64,000 nucleotides of DNA from Phytophthora sp. 'mugwort'. Lineage: Eukaryota > Oomycota > Peronosporomycetes > Peronosporales > Peronosporaceae. The DNA lies in assembly GCA_033558025.1 (NCBI GenBank), contig JAUCEF010000014.1, forward strand, positions 310,001 to 374,000, read 5' to 3'. Of the stretch, positions 20,753 through 30,849 are shown one piece after another. Made by a program: the position numbers and the translations under genes. The notes beneath the pieces are model-generated. The model worked only from the letters and a program-made list of their open reading frames with translations. It ran no database searches and was not told the origin of the DNA. Every line of letters starts with the position of its first letter. Position 1 is the first letter of the stretch.

Positions 20753-21862
20753 ATGAACCTCCAAGCTCTTGTCCTCGTTGCGGCTTCCATGGCTGCTCAC
20801 GCCACCGCCGAATTTACCGTCACGTCCGGAACCACCGAGGCCACCACCTCCAGCATGGAACACGTCGGCTTTGTCAAGCAGTGGACGCTCAACTCCGCCA
20901 CGACCGGTGACACTATCGAGTCCATCGACCTAAACCTCGCTGGCCGCGTCTACTTGAGCTACGTGAGCGGCCTGCCGAGCGGTGTGCTCGGATACGTGAA
21001 CGTGTCGGGTGACTCGCAGACGGTGGTGGACGCCGTCACGGTCAGTAACGACGATGCTGATGATACCAATGACAACGATAACGACGATGCCAACGACACG
21101 GACGGAGAGCTGAACGTGCGCATCGGCAACAGCACGTCCACGACGCTCAGCGGCTATCTACTCACTGAGATTTTCTTGGCTTCGAGCGGCGTCGTGACGG
21201 ACGTCAAGAGCCAGCGGTCCGCTCAAGTGGTCGTCGAGGACGGCGTCCTGGTGTCCAGCAGCACCACTGCGGAGCTGCAAGTCGAAGCCAGCGGTTCCAG
21301 TGCCGTGTACGTGTCGGCGGCCAGCACAGCTGTGAGCTTGCGTCAGTTGCAGCTGGACGCCGCGGGAACCGCGAGCCTCCAGTTCAACGTCGAGAGCGTA
21401 TCGACCACGGAGGAGGCGCAGTTCGACGCGCAAGGCTCAGCGGCCATCTCGTTGCTGGCGTCGTCGGTCGAGGCGGCCACGCTCGAGCTGGAAGCGCAGA
21501 ACACTGGCATCATCTGCATCAGCGCACATACGGTCACGGCCGCCAACTACGAAGGTCAAGACGCCAGCCGCATCTCCATGCCCAACGCTTCCAGCAAGTA
21601 CACTTCGACAGGCTCGTTCGCGTGCGATGAGTCGAGTGCACCTGCTCGCGAGCCGGCGTGCGTGTCGAGCGCTTGTGCGGACTCGTCCACTTCAGGCACC
21701 ACGGTGGGTACGGCTGGAAGTGGCACGTCGGCCACGGTGACGACAGCGCCGACAACGGCCAACGATGGCGATGCCAGTGACGACACGAATGCGTCTTCAG
21801 CTCCGCGTCTTGCTGCGCTGACGGTTGCTGTGATCGGTGCGGCTACGGCGGTGTTGCTGTAG
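20753..21862 (+). CDS. Secreted, probably GPI-anchored beta-helix-like protein, GIN/DUF2807-type (paralog 2)
   Basis: This is a 369-residue protein. The ATG at 20753 starts a signal peptide (MNLQALVLVAASMAAHATAE) and is preferred to the upstream in-frame ATG at 20708. It shares with paralog 1 the segments GVLGYVNVSGDS, LLTEIFLAS, DVKSQRSAQVVVEDGVLV and the repeating strands around ASGSSAVYVSA, DAAGTASLQF and DAQGSAAISLL. An Asp/Asn-rich insert follows VTVSND (about residues 102-120). Before the C-terminus are Cys-containing DESSAPAREPACVSSACAD and a Thr/Ser-rich linker, then a hydrophobic tail (LAALTVAVIGAATAVLL), the layout of a GPI signal. It is likely displayed on the hyphal or spore wall. 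The biochemical role is unknown. Confidence 0.87.
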   Translation: MNLQALVLVAASMAAHATAEFTVTSGTTEATTSSMEHVGFVKQWTLNSATTGDTIESIDLNLAGRVYLSYVSGLPSGVLGYVNVSGDSQTVVDAVTVSNDDADDTNDNDNDDANDTDGELNVRIGNSTSTTLSGYLLTEIFLASSGVVTDVKSQRSAQVVVEDGVLVSSSTTAELQVEASGSSAVYVSAASTAVSLRQLQLDAAGTASLQFNVESVSTTEEAQFDAQGSAAISLLASSVEAATLELEAQNTGIICISAHTVTAANYEGQDASRISMPNASSKYTSTGSFACDESSAPAREPACVSSACADSSTSGTTVGTAGSGTSATVTTAPTTANDGDASDDTNASSAPRLAALTVAVIGAATAVLL

Positions 21863-22883
21863 ACGTCGCGCGATTTGGTATAATCTTGCGCTTTATTTTC
21901 TTCGATGCTGCAGCCCAAGTGCAAATATGTGGCGCGTCTCAATTTTGGCTTCACTCTGACTGGCTTACATGTAGCAGCACCCTTTAAGCAGACTGGCAAT
22001 GGACTTGGTTATCATGATTGATCAGCGAGGCGAGAAGAAATCCAGCGGGGGTGTGCGTCCCGGTATAGGTTGGCACTCGGACCTCGAATAAATCAAGATC
22101 TGAGGCTCAGCTATTTACACCTTGAGATCTCAACGCCATAAAGTCTGATAAGCGCCCGTCCGCAGTGTCGCGAAGATAAATGTACAGCAAATACAAACAT
22201 TAGTCATCGCTCTGGTACTTGCTGCTCGCTGGTGCTGTGCCTAAGACCCTTGCTCATTCTTCATCGCGACTCGTTGTTTCATGGTGCCCTCCTCCACCGC
22301 GCTGAGGACTTGGTCGAAGAGGAGCTGGACCCTAAGTGGATTGGCAAGCTGCTTGTTGGTGCAGATTCCACCGCCACTCCGGACAGATCAGTGAGCGTCT
22401 ATGATAGATAGATGCGGGTTGAGTTGGGCAGGAAGAAAGGTCGCAAGCAGCATATGCCGTTGCTCGAGTTTTTGTAAGATCCGTACAGTTATGATATCTC
22501 CCCATAGTTAAGCACCTTAGAATTGAAATATAACTCCTTTTGACAAATTAGAGGTCTGCGCTGTACCTAACGTTACATGCGACATTGCTTACGATTTGAT
22601 GAATCAGCAGGTTGATTCGCAGCCAAAGCTGCTTTGTGGCTGGTTGCTGGTCGCTGCATGGCGGCGCGACTGCCGGGAATCAGGTGTCGGTCATGACAGG
22701 CTTGGAGATCTGTCCGTTTTGGTTCGGAGATTTTACTGATCGAATCCCTCGAGTACATTACATACAGGTGTGACAGCCTGTCACTTACAGGCGAATATCC
22801 TCATTTTTTTCGAAGTCCCATTTACTAGTCAACCGTCACCCACTCCACCAAGTTCTTTTTACTGCCTCCAAGATTAACCGATT
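21863..22883. other. Intergenic region between paralogs 2 and 3
   Basis: No gene is supportable. At about 22290-22480 one plus frame reads AEDLVEEELDPKWIGKLLVGAD before a stop, possibly a decayed coding fragment, without recognisable family. The 80 bp before 22884 are the likely 5' leader of paralog 3. Confidence 0.4.
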
Positions 22884-23974
22884 ATGGTTTCCACTGCACG
22901 TCTACCGTTCACGTTCCTAGTACTATTCGTCATGTTGAACGCTGCCTTGACCAGCACTACAGCCGACTCTGACTTCTCGGTGTCGTTCACTTCGACAGAG
23001 AGTGACTCGAGCACGGAGCACGTCAGCTTTGTGAAGCAATGGACGCTCGCCACTACCAACACGCACAGCGGCAACAATCACAATAATGGCAACGATGACG
23101 ACGACGACTCGGACGACAGTTCGGATGATGGCAACGACAAGATCGACTCGATCAAGCTTCAGCTCCCCGGACGCGTCTTCATAAGCTACACCGGTAGTTT
23201 GCATTCTGGAGTGCTCGGCTACGTTAACGTATCTGGCGACTCTCCGAGTGTCGTAGAGACAGTCAAAGTGAACTCCAGTGACGACGATCAAGAGCTTAAA
23301 GTGAAGTATGACAGCAGTAGCACGAGCTCCACTGGGTATTTGCTCACAGAAATCTTCCTGGCGACGAGCAACACGGTTAAGGACGTTGAGATCGAGTCAA
23401 CAGCCGAATTGTGTACGTGTCGAGCTCGGCCATGAGCCTACAGGACCTGAAGTTGGAGCTCTCGGACAGCGCGACGCTGCAACTGACCGCGGATAGCATC
23501 ACTCTCCGCAAGGATGGCCAGTTCCAGGCGCACAACAAGGCGGATATCACTGTTCTCACGTCGTCACTCACCGTGGACAACTTGGACCTCGACGCTGAGA
23601 ATTCGGGAACTATCTGCATTTCAGCCACAAAAATAACGGCCAGCAGCTACGACGGAGAAGATCCCACTAAGATTTCGCTACCGAACGCCTCTTCCAAGTA
23701 CACGTCTACGGGCTCTCAGTCATGTGAAGAAGCGAGTACACCGTCCCGCGAGCCTGGATGCGTTTTCAGTAGCACTTGCTCCTTGACGACAGCCAGCACG
23801 TCGACAAGCATCCCGAGTACGACCTCTGCATCAACTACACCAAACGCCCCTAGCTCCACAACGACGTCATCCACTTCCGATGTTAAGACAAACGAGCAGA
23901 CTAGCGGTGCTGCGGCTTCGAGTAACTTGTATGCTGTCGGAATGGCTTTAATCGTCGGGCTGAGCTCTTTGTAA
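22884..23974 (+). pseudogene. GIN-like secreted protein, paralog 3, broken by an internal deletion/frameshift
   Basis: It starts with a signal peptide (MVSTARLPFTFLVLFVMLNA) and follows the family: EHVSFVKQWTLATT, GVLGYVNVSGDSPSV and GYLLTEIFLATSN. It carries an Asn/Asp-rich insert in a different place (about residues 55-85). At about 23400-23420 the frame breaks. After IESTAEL the sequence jumps into the VYVSSSAMSLQDL strand in another frame, about 9-20 residues being missing compared with paralog 2. The second part (to 23974) keeps the C-terminal Cys, Thr/Ser linker and a hydrophobic tail (AVGMALIVGLSSL). There is no GT-AG intron to explain the jump. It is either a pseudogene or carries a sequence error at this point. 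Confidence 0.8.
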
Positions 23975-24342
23975 GTCGAAATCCTGCCAGTGATTACAAA
24001 TTCAAACATTCGGTTCTACATTATATCACAGAGGTTGGAGCCAACATGCTATTTGGCATCGGTTGTCTGGGTGTACCACCCTAATTAAGTGTTGCACACA
24101 CCACCCCCTTTTTAGCCCGGCATTCGTCATATCCAAACGCTCGTCCTGCCCGCCGGACGCCGCCATTTCCGCTTGTGAATTCCTCGCTCTCCCTCCACTT
24201 CTGACTGTCGTACGTGCCTCTATCCTGCGCGTCGCCGCCTGTTCTTCTGCACCGTGCAATTTCGCTCCGAATCTGAGCCAAAATTGAGTGTACTGCGCTG
24301 TTATTAACGTGCGCCACCCCTCTGTCCTAAAATAGTGTCCCA

Positions 24343-27300
24343 ATGGCCTCGTGGCCGCAGCCGCCACGATCGCCCCATAATAATGGCGGGCGCTTCAAGT
24401 CGGACACAGCAGGCTTCCAGAGTCTCGGCGCCTTCGACCACGACGTCTTCCGCGGTGGCAGTGGGCAACTGAGCAGCGGCCTGGAGCTGGGCGGGTTCGG
24501 CCTGGGGCTGGCTCCACCGCCGCCGCCGCCTTCAGAGAGCTCTATGGGCCTCGGCTTTGCTCTGAACATGCAGCAACAGCCACAGCCGCCACTGCCCCTG
24601 GTGCCTCCCCTCCCGCCGTCTTCACCTAATCTAAATGAGAGTGGGAGTGTCGCCTACCACTTGCAGCACCAGCAGCAGCTTCATCAGCGTCAGGAGTTCA
24701 TCATGGGCTCGGAACTGAGCTCTTTGGCCTCTCTGGGGGGCGTCGAGCTTAGAGATCAGCACAGAGACGAGTTTGGCCTCAACTCTTCAGGTCTCAGAGC
24801 ACGGAGACTTTCAGGTGCAGTAACGGACCGTTCCGTCTCAGACAGACGAGGATTCGACCTCTCGGATACGATGCTGAATCTAGATTTAAACGGAGGAATG
24901 CTCAGTGATCGTCGAGTACTGGGAGGAAGCAATGGATGGGGAGATACCTCGGTGAGTCTCTCGTCTGCGTCACCGTCATCAACGTCACTCCGAGATCAGA
25001 TGAATGCGCAGATGGCTGCACTGTACCAACACCCGAAGCTGTCGACGAATGATCGTTTATTGTTTCAAGCCCCGTCACATCAACGACAGCCTTTGGCTCA
25101 ATCAGGAACCGATTTATTGGGTCTTGTCAACACTGGAAACAATGGGAATAATGCTGGATTTAATGGTCACGATCTGTACCCTTCGTCGTCTGGATTACCC
25201 GGGTTTCCAGGCTTTCCTGCGTCCAGTCCGAGCAATAATTTAGTTCATGGAGGTCTCGCACCTAGTATGTCACCTTCTCGAGGACCTCATTCAAGAAGTT
25301 CGACTCCGTCACGTACACGTCGCTCTCCAGCAAAATCTCCGCAAGTTCATCGTGAAAACTCGGCTCCAAGTTCATTATTTAGTGGCCAGGGCAATGCTAT
25401 CCACGTATCGCCTGAAGTTACCAAACCCAATGATAACATCAAGGTACAAGTGTCGCTATTGGCTGAAGAGTGTCTCATTGGACGTGTGCTGCTTGTGGGA
25501 CTCTTTCGTCTAGGACAACCAACGAATGACAAGCCCATCTTCGTCAAACAGGTTCTGTTCGAGAACAAACTTCACCGTAATTACAGGTTCCTGAACACAC
25601 GAATCACATTCCGAGCGCCACGTTCTCCTGGAGAGTTTGAGTTCCGTGTGTTTGAAGACAAGAGTGGACATAGCCACCAGCCGAATGGCAAACGACTGGG
25701 CCATTCGACTGATGAGCATCATGATGGACATCATCACGGCAAAGTGGCGTACTCGAATGTGACAATTTCGCGTAGTAATCGACTGAAAGTTTGTCTCGAG
25801 TACAGCCACTTTATCGACACGTTACGAGCAACCCACGACAAATTCCAGCAAGGTGTAGCTGATGGCGATGCTGGTCTCGTGTTGAGTGCGCTTCTGGCGT
25901 TGATGCGACTAGTGGATCAAGTGGAAACAGTCTTTTTGCACGGTCATGCTCTACTGGGGGATCTGCTCGAGGCGTGTCTTCGGTTGTTAGAACGTCGTGC
26001 AGAAGATATCGCACGATCATTTGCAGCTACCGAGACGATCCCGCATCCAATGGAGACTTTCCACGGCACATTGCGCAATGTACTGAACGCTATTGAAGCC
26101 AACAAATGCGTGCGAGAACTCGTAGCAGATGATCAACTTGGTGACATTGCTCGTATTCAACGTGAACGCTTTTGCCAGGTTAGTGGCCTCTACTTCGCCC
26201 ATGATGCTGATCGTTGTGCCTTTTGGCTGGAACATTTCGGATTTGCACCGATTGAGATTGCACCTTTGGGTTCAATGCGTGATGCAGAGGGCGAGATGCT
26301 TCATTCTTCATCGTTTGTGACGGATGCATTGACTCGGTGGGTGGAACGAGAGGCGGCAGTGCTTATGCCCGACCGCACAAGTTTCCGTGCGTCGCGACAA
26401 GCCATTTATGATCAATTACATGGTGAAGTTATTGCCAAGCTTTCATTCCCATGCGAATTGGATGTATTTGGGTCTTCAGCGAATGAATTTGGCAATGAAC
26501 ATAGTGACATGGATATGTGTTTGGTATTACCCGAAGTCACGACACCAACCGTTGAAGAGAAGCAGCACATGCTGATGGAAGTTGTGGCGCGATTAGAGTC
26601 TCGACCAGATCTCTTTGCATCTGTGGATACGACGCGCTTGACGGCACGCATTCCGATCGTCATGTTCGTGTCACGTTCTTCTGGGATCGAGTGCGACTTG
26701 TGTGTCGAGAACCGGTTGGCACAGCGTAATACCTCTCTGCTTCGTGCTTACGCCAGCGCTGACCCACGCGTGCGTATGTTAGCGTATGTGATCAAGCGCT
26801 TTGTGAAGCAACGACGTATGAACTGTGCCGCCGAGGGCACCCTATCTTCATACGGGTATTTGCTCTTGCTGATCCATTTTCTCCAGCGTCAAAACCCTCC
26901 AGTTCTGCCTGTGTTACAGGCTTTGCCTCCAAACTGGCCGGAGGAGCCTCGCGAGAAGCTACCGAGCGTGTTATGTCGTGGTCCTAGTGACGAGTTGGAT
27001 CCGTCAGCAAGTGTCGACGGCCACAGCGGGATCGAAACGTACTTTTATGACCCATTTGCGTTCCGTGAACCCAACGAAAAGTTGGCAATTTTGCGTGAAT
27101 TTTGTGCTCGAAACACGCAGACAGTAGGCGAATTACTCCTAAGTTTCCTTCGGTATTATGGCTTGCAATTCGACGCCACGCGTGACGTAGTAAGTGTTCG
27201 TCAACCAGATGCTGGCACTGTCACCAAGGACGAGAAGCGACACACGTCGCAATGGCGTTTTACGACGAGATTGAGCATCGAAGACCCATTTGAAGTGGGT

Positions 27301-27588
27301 TACGACGTGGCTCATGTGCTTAAAGGCTCACGTGATAAATACATTCGCCAGCAGTTTGTTCGCGCGTATGTCTTGCTGATGGATGGCGCTATTCAACACC
27401 AGAGTAAAACCAAGGGAATTTCTGGTGAAAAAAACGACCAAAGTGAAGAAATTAGTGACCAAGCTGTGGAGCGGATCATGTCGAGGGTGAATGAACACGT
27501 GCTGGAGGTCCCGTTCCTGCAGGCTCCACCTCCTCATCCGTTGTCACCTGTACCGATCCTCATGCCCCAGCCACTCGACGGCTTTTGA
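24343..27588 (+). CDS. Non-canonical poly(A)/terminal nucleotidyltransferase (Cid1/GLD-2/TUTase type)
   Basis: This is a 1081-residue single-exon protein. The N-terminal third is low-complexity, rich in Pro, Gln and Ser (PPPPPP, SRSSTPSRTRRSPAKSP). Residues about 340-490 form a predicted beta-rich domain with a His/Asp-rich insert, and a helical segment follows. The catalytic nucleotidyltransferase is recognised by GSSANEFGNEHSDMDMCLVL. This begins with G710 and places the metal-binding Asp pair at D722 and D724; the third Asp is D785 in GIECDLCVEN. The central domain contains SSYGYLLLLIHFLQR and NWPEEP, and the PAP-associated part contains VGELLLSFLRYYGLQFD. Such enzymes add A or U tails to RNA 3' ends; which nucleotide is used cannot be told. 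It converges with the PDZ gene, 238 bp away. Confidence 0.88.
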   Translation: MASWPQPPRSPHNNGGRFKSDTAGFQSLGAFDHDVFRGGSGQLSSGLELGGFGLGLAPPPPPPSESSMGLGFALNMQQQPQPPLPLVPPLPPSSPNLNESGSVAYHLQHQQQLHQRQEFIMGSELSSLASLGGVELRDQHRDEFGLNSSGLRARRLSGAVTDRSVSDRRGFDLSDTMLNLDLNGGMLSDRRVLGGSNGWGDTSVSLSSASPSSTSLRDQMNAQMAALYQHPKLSTNDRLLFQAPSHQRQPLAQSGTDLLGLVNTGNNGNNAGFNGHDLYPSSSGLPGFPGFPASSPSNNLVHGGLAPSMSPSRGPHSRSSTPSRTRRSPAKSPQVHRENSAPSSLFSGQGNAIHVSPEVTKPNDNIKVQVSLLAEECLIGRVLLVGLFRLGQPTNDKPIFVKQVLFENKLHRNYRFLNTRITFRAPRSPGEFEFRVFEDKSGHSHQPNGKRLGHSTDEHHDGHHHGKVAYSNVTISRSNRLKVCLEYSHFIDTLRATHDKFQQGVADGDAGLVLSALLALMRLVDQVETVFLHGHALLGDLLEACLRLLERRAEDIARSFAATETIPHPMETFHGTLRNVLNAIEANKCVRELVADDQLGDIARIQRERFCQVSGLYFAHDADRCAFWLEHFGFAPIEIAPLGSMRDAEGEMLHSSSFVTDALTRWVEREAAVLMPDRTSFRASRQAIYDQLHGEVIAKLSFPCELDVFGSSANEFGNEHSDMDMCLVLPEVTTPTVEEKQHMLMEVVARLESRPDLFASVDTTRLTARIPIVMFVSRSSGIECDLCVENRLAQRNTSLLRAYASADPRVRMLAYVIKRFVKQRRMNCAAEGTLSSYGYLLLLIHFLQRQNPPVLPVLQALPPNWPEEPREKLPSVLCRGPSDELDPSASVDGHSGIETYFYDPFAFREPNEKLAILREFCARNTQTVGELLLSFLRYYGLQFDATRDVVSVRQPDAGTVTKDEKRHTSQWRFTTRLSIEDPFEVGYDVAHVLKGSRDKYIRQQFVRAYVLLMDGAIQHQSKTKGISGEKNDQSEEISDQAVERIMSRVNEHVLEVPFLQAPPPHPLSPVPILMPQPLDGF

Positions 27589-27826
27589 CCATTTCTTGTC
27601 CATTTGATCATCAAATAAGCAAATAGAAAAGCTGAAAAACTTAAAAACTCGAACACTTCCATGCCTGCACTGCGCAAAAACAAAGATTGTTGCTACTTGA
27701 TTCCTAACGTTGTTTTGAGGCTTTCGTCTACTTCGGGTCGTCTTGCCTTGCTTTGGATAGCGCGCCCACTGCAATACTATGTGCATTTGCGCAAACTCAA
27801 GGTGTTTGCCACCCTGCAATACGGCA

Positions 27827-30371
27827 TCATTTCTTGTTGCTGTCTTTGACACAAAGCGTCCACGATACAACGAGCGTTTCTTCGGTTCGCATGTACTTTA
27901 CGTGAACGACATCAGCCACACTCACAGTGTAAGTTCCTCCTGCTTGGACAACCATTTCTTGCAGATTCCAGCCAAGTAACTACATAACATGAAGCAACAA
28001 ACGCAGCATGTTAGTCCACACAACACTAAAAGTCACCTTCAAACACTGACAAAACTCACCTCTGTGCATGCTTTCGCATCAAGATCCAACTCGACTGAGG
28101 GTGACTTAGGCTTTAAACTCGTCTGTCCCATCAGCAATGCGAATGCACTTGGACGGACGCCATCCAGACGCTCTTCGAAGCTCAACGAGGACGAACTGAC
28201 CTTCTTAACCACCGACGTGGAAGCCAATTTAACGGCTGCCTTGCAGTCAATCTGCAGTACACTCTTCCGCATATGCGACACAAGTTGCCATTTTACCCGC
28301 TGGGCTTCTGGTAAGGCATGCCGTGCCTCGCGTTCTTCAAGCGCCAGCATCTCCGTTTGCTGTTTAGCAAGTGCCCGGTTCGCCTCCACGAGTTGCTCAC
28401 GCAATGTTGCAAGCTCGTCACTAGTGGTGGCTGTTAGTGTCTCTGTGGTAGCTGCTGGAGCAGATGAAGAAGGAAGCAGCGCCCGAACTTGCTCCTGGAA
28501 CGTGTCCACGACAGCCTGCAGCTGTGCAGTATAAGCTTCTGTCTCCCGCTTTTGAATCCGTTGTGCCACCATAGCCCTGCCCAGTTCATGTCGAAGAGAG
28601 CGACACTCAGCGTAGTAACGTTCCTTCTCTTCAAGACCGACTCTCCAGCCGGTCTGTGAATCTCTGGGGAATGAAGACGATGGCGCGAGGACACTGGGAG
28701 GTATAGCACTAGAATTAGAGCCGGGGACTGTCGCTCCCATTGTGAGAATGGACGCGTCGGTGGGGAAATATGTCGAGTTCATGGGCTCCGATTTCAACTG
28801 CATTTGCAGATGTTGCGCATGGTGGAGACCTGTGGCATGATTTGCGAAGCCAGTAACTCCTTGGTGATGTGAGCGATGCAGGTCATCTAAGCCAGTGCTT
28901 GTGTTGCCATTGAGTGAGCTGCTGGACGCGTTACTGGCCGAGCCGTTCAGTCCGTTTCCTAGTCCTCCGCCTAACCGCGTTTCCAACGCCATTGTTTTAC
29001 TTGACAGCACGTTAGCACTGTTACTGCTATCCGAACCCTTAATAACGCCACGACCGGGTCGCTTAATTCCACGATATGCAGTCGAATTACCCGCATTTTG
29101 TCGAACTGAAAAAACAAATAATAAGAAAATAATTCAAAAGACGTCAGAAAGCACGCAACCTCTACAAAATCATCAATTTGAACGTACAAGGATTGCGACG
29201 CAGCTTGAGTACTACCGAGTTGCGTGAGGTAGATTTGAGGCGGCCAATAACAGTCGAAAACTGCAGTCCACGCACAGGCAGACCCGATACTGCCACTAAC
29301 GTATCACCCACGCAGATCCCGCTATTAGCTGCCGGTGTATCTGGCGCAAGTCCTGTAATCTGGACGTGGTCGTCCACGCACGCAAGTGTCAGTCCTAGTC
29401 CGCCATTTCTCTTCGTGATCACACACTCGTACAGGTCGCCCGATTGTGGCTCCTTCATCACTTTCTCACGTGCTGCAGCAGCGGCAGCCGCTGCCGCTGA
29501 TGCACTTAACGGATTGTTCGTATTGTGAAGCTGGTGTCGAACCTGTTGCTGAATCTGCTGGTGTACTGAGACGGGGGTTGTCTTTACAGCAGGATCGGGC
29601 TTAATGTTCTCCGTTTTCTGCTTCTTGTGGGTCACACTTGCCGCTGTAGCCAACTCTGCTGTTCTCCTCATCGCCATTGTCGTACCTGTAACTGTGGGCT
29701 TCACAACGGGAAGCTCTCGTTTCACTGCTGTCGTCACTGTCGTCATGGCGGGCGTCGCCATGGATGAAGGCATCGCAATTGCACCTGAAGTCGTCGCTAT
29801 GGCTGCTGTCGCGTCTCCTAGTAGCGACAACGAGGTCACATCTCCAAAGTCCGGTAATAGTGACGTCGGTGGCGATAGCGCGCGCATCATCAGGCCAGGA
29901 GGCGGCTGTAGCGGCATGCCAATAGACATGGGTGTGGACGTCATCCCTGCACTTAATCCTTGTGTCACTGCTGCTGCAGGTGCCTCCACGGGCGGGATCA
30001 GATCCATAATATTCTGCAATACAAGGGACAGTATAACAGCAGTCAGCATTGCCACTATCAAGGTCCTCAGTCGATCACAGTCTCTGAAAAGTCATAAGAC
30101 GCACATCCGAGAGCTTCTTCTCGTCTGAAACGACGGCTGCGATCTGATCCAGGAAGAAATCGGCCGCGGACTTGCTACTAGTCATCGTGGCGGCTGAACC
30201 CTGCGTCTCCGTAGCGCTAGAGGCCGTCGAGGTGCCGCTCAGCGCCGCCACGAGGCTTTCGTCGAACGGCAGCGGTGCAAAAGCCTGCAGGCCGCCGCTA
30301 GAGGGAGAAGCAGAAGAGGTGCCGTTCTTTACGTCCGCAGGCGCCTGCTGCTGCTGCTGTTCGCCCGCCAT
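27827..30371 (-). CDS. PDZ-domain and coiled-coil protein, four exons
   Basis: Exons on the minus strand are 30371-30105, 30013-29188, 29105-28060 and 27979-27827. The introns (91, 82, 80 bp) have GT-AG ends and consistent phases, giving 763 residues. Exon 1 begins MAGEQQQQQ. A PDZ domain lies at about residues 280-361: YECVITKRNGGLGLTL, a carboxylate-binding GLGL loop, then PAANSGICVGDTLVAVSG. Exon 3 carries Ser/Gly-rich text, an RGIKRPGRG basic patch and two coiled-coil stretches (KERYYAECRSLRHELGRAM.. and TLREQLVEANRALAKQQTEM). Exon 4 has a short strand-rich end. I do not recognise a named family; a scaffold or transcription-associated role is possible. It shares the minus strand with the UBL-PUB gene 479 bp upstream. 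Confidence 0.8.
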
Positions 30372-30849
30372 CGCTGAGCTGAGTGTCGTCGCTATGGTTT
30401 CAGAAGCTTTATTGGAGCTGCTAGGGGGCGTCTGGCGTCGGGACCGACACGGGAGAACGCGACGAGACGCGCCGAGAAAGCGCACGCAAGCGCTGGAACT
30501 ACTGGGACCCTGTGGACGCCGAGAGAGCAGCACGCAACACACGTGGACGCCGAGCCGAGTCTCCAACCCAATGGGAAATGCCACGATCCGCGTCTGCAAC
30601 CAACGATGCCGACTATGCCAGCGCAGCGCTGCGATTGGCCAAAAAGCGATCAGATCAGCTCCCACCACTCAAAAAGGCATTTTTAAAGTAAATTTGTGAG
30701 AAGGGACCGACCACTGCAACATCGGAGGTGTGTCGTAACTGCCAAAGGCTGAAATTGTCAATTGCAGTGTCAATTCGCAATTACGGCAGCTCCAAATCCT
30801 CTTTTGAGGAATTACAACCGACCGACCGATTTGCCTGCACGTTCCATTC
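30372..30849. other. Upstream region of the PDZ gene and 3' end of the UBL-PUB gene
   Basis: It contains the 5' leader of the PDZ gene (minus strand) and the short 3' flank of the ubiquitin-adaptor gene. No further gene was seen. Confidence 0.6.

Noticed and set aside
23380..23430. An intron explaining the break in GIN-like paralog 3
   Set aside because: No GT..AG pair of plausible size restores the missing strand; sequence homologous to paralog 2 is simply absent.
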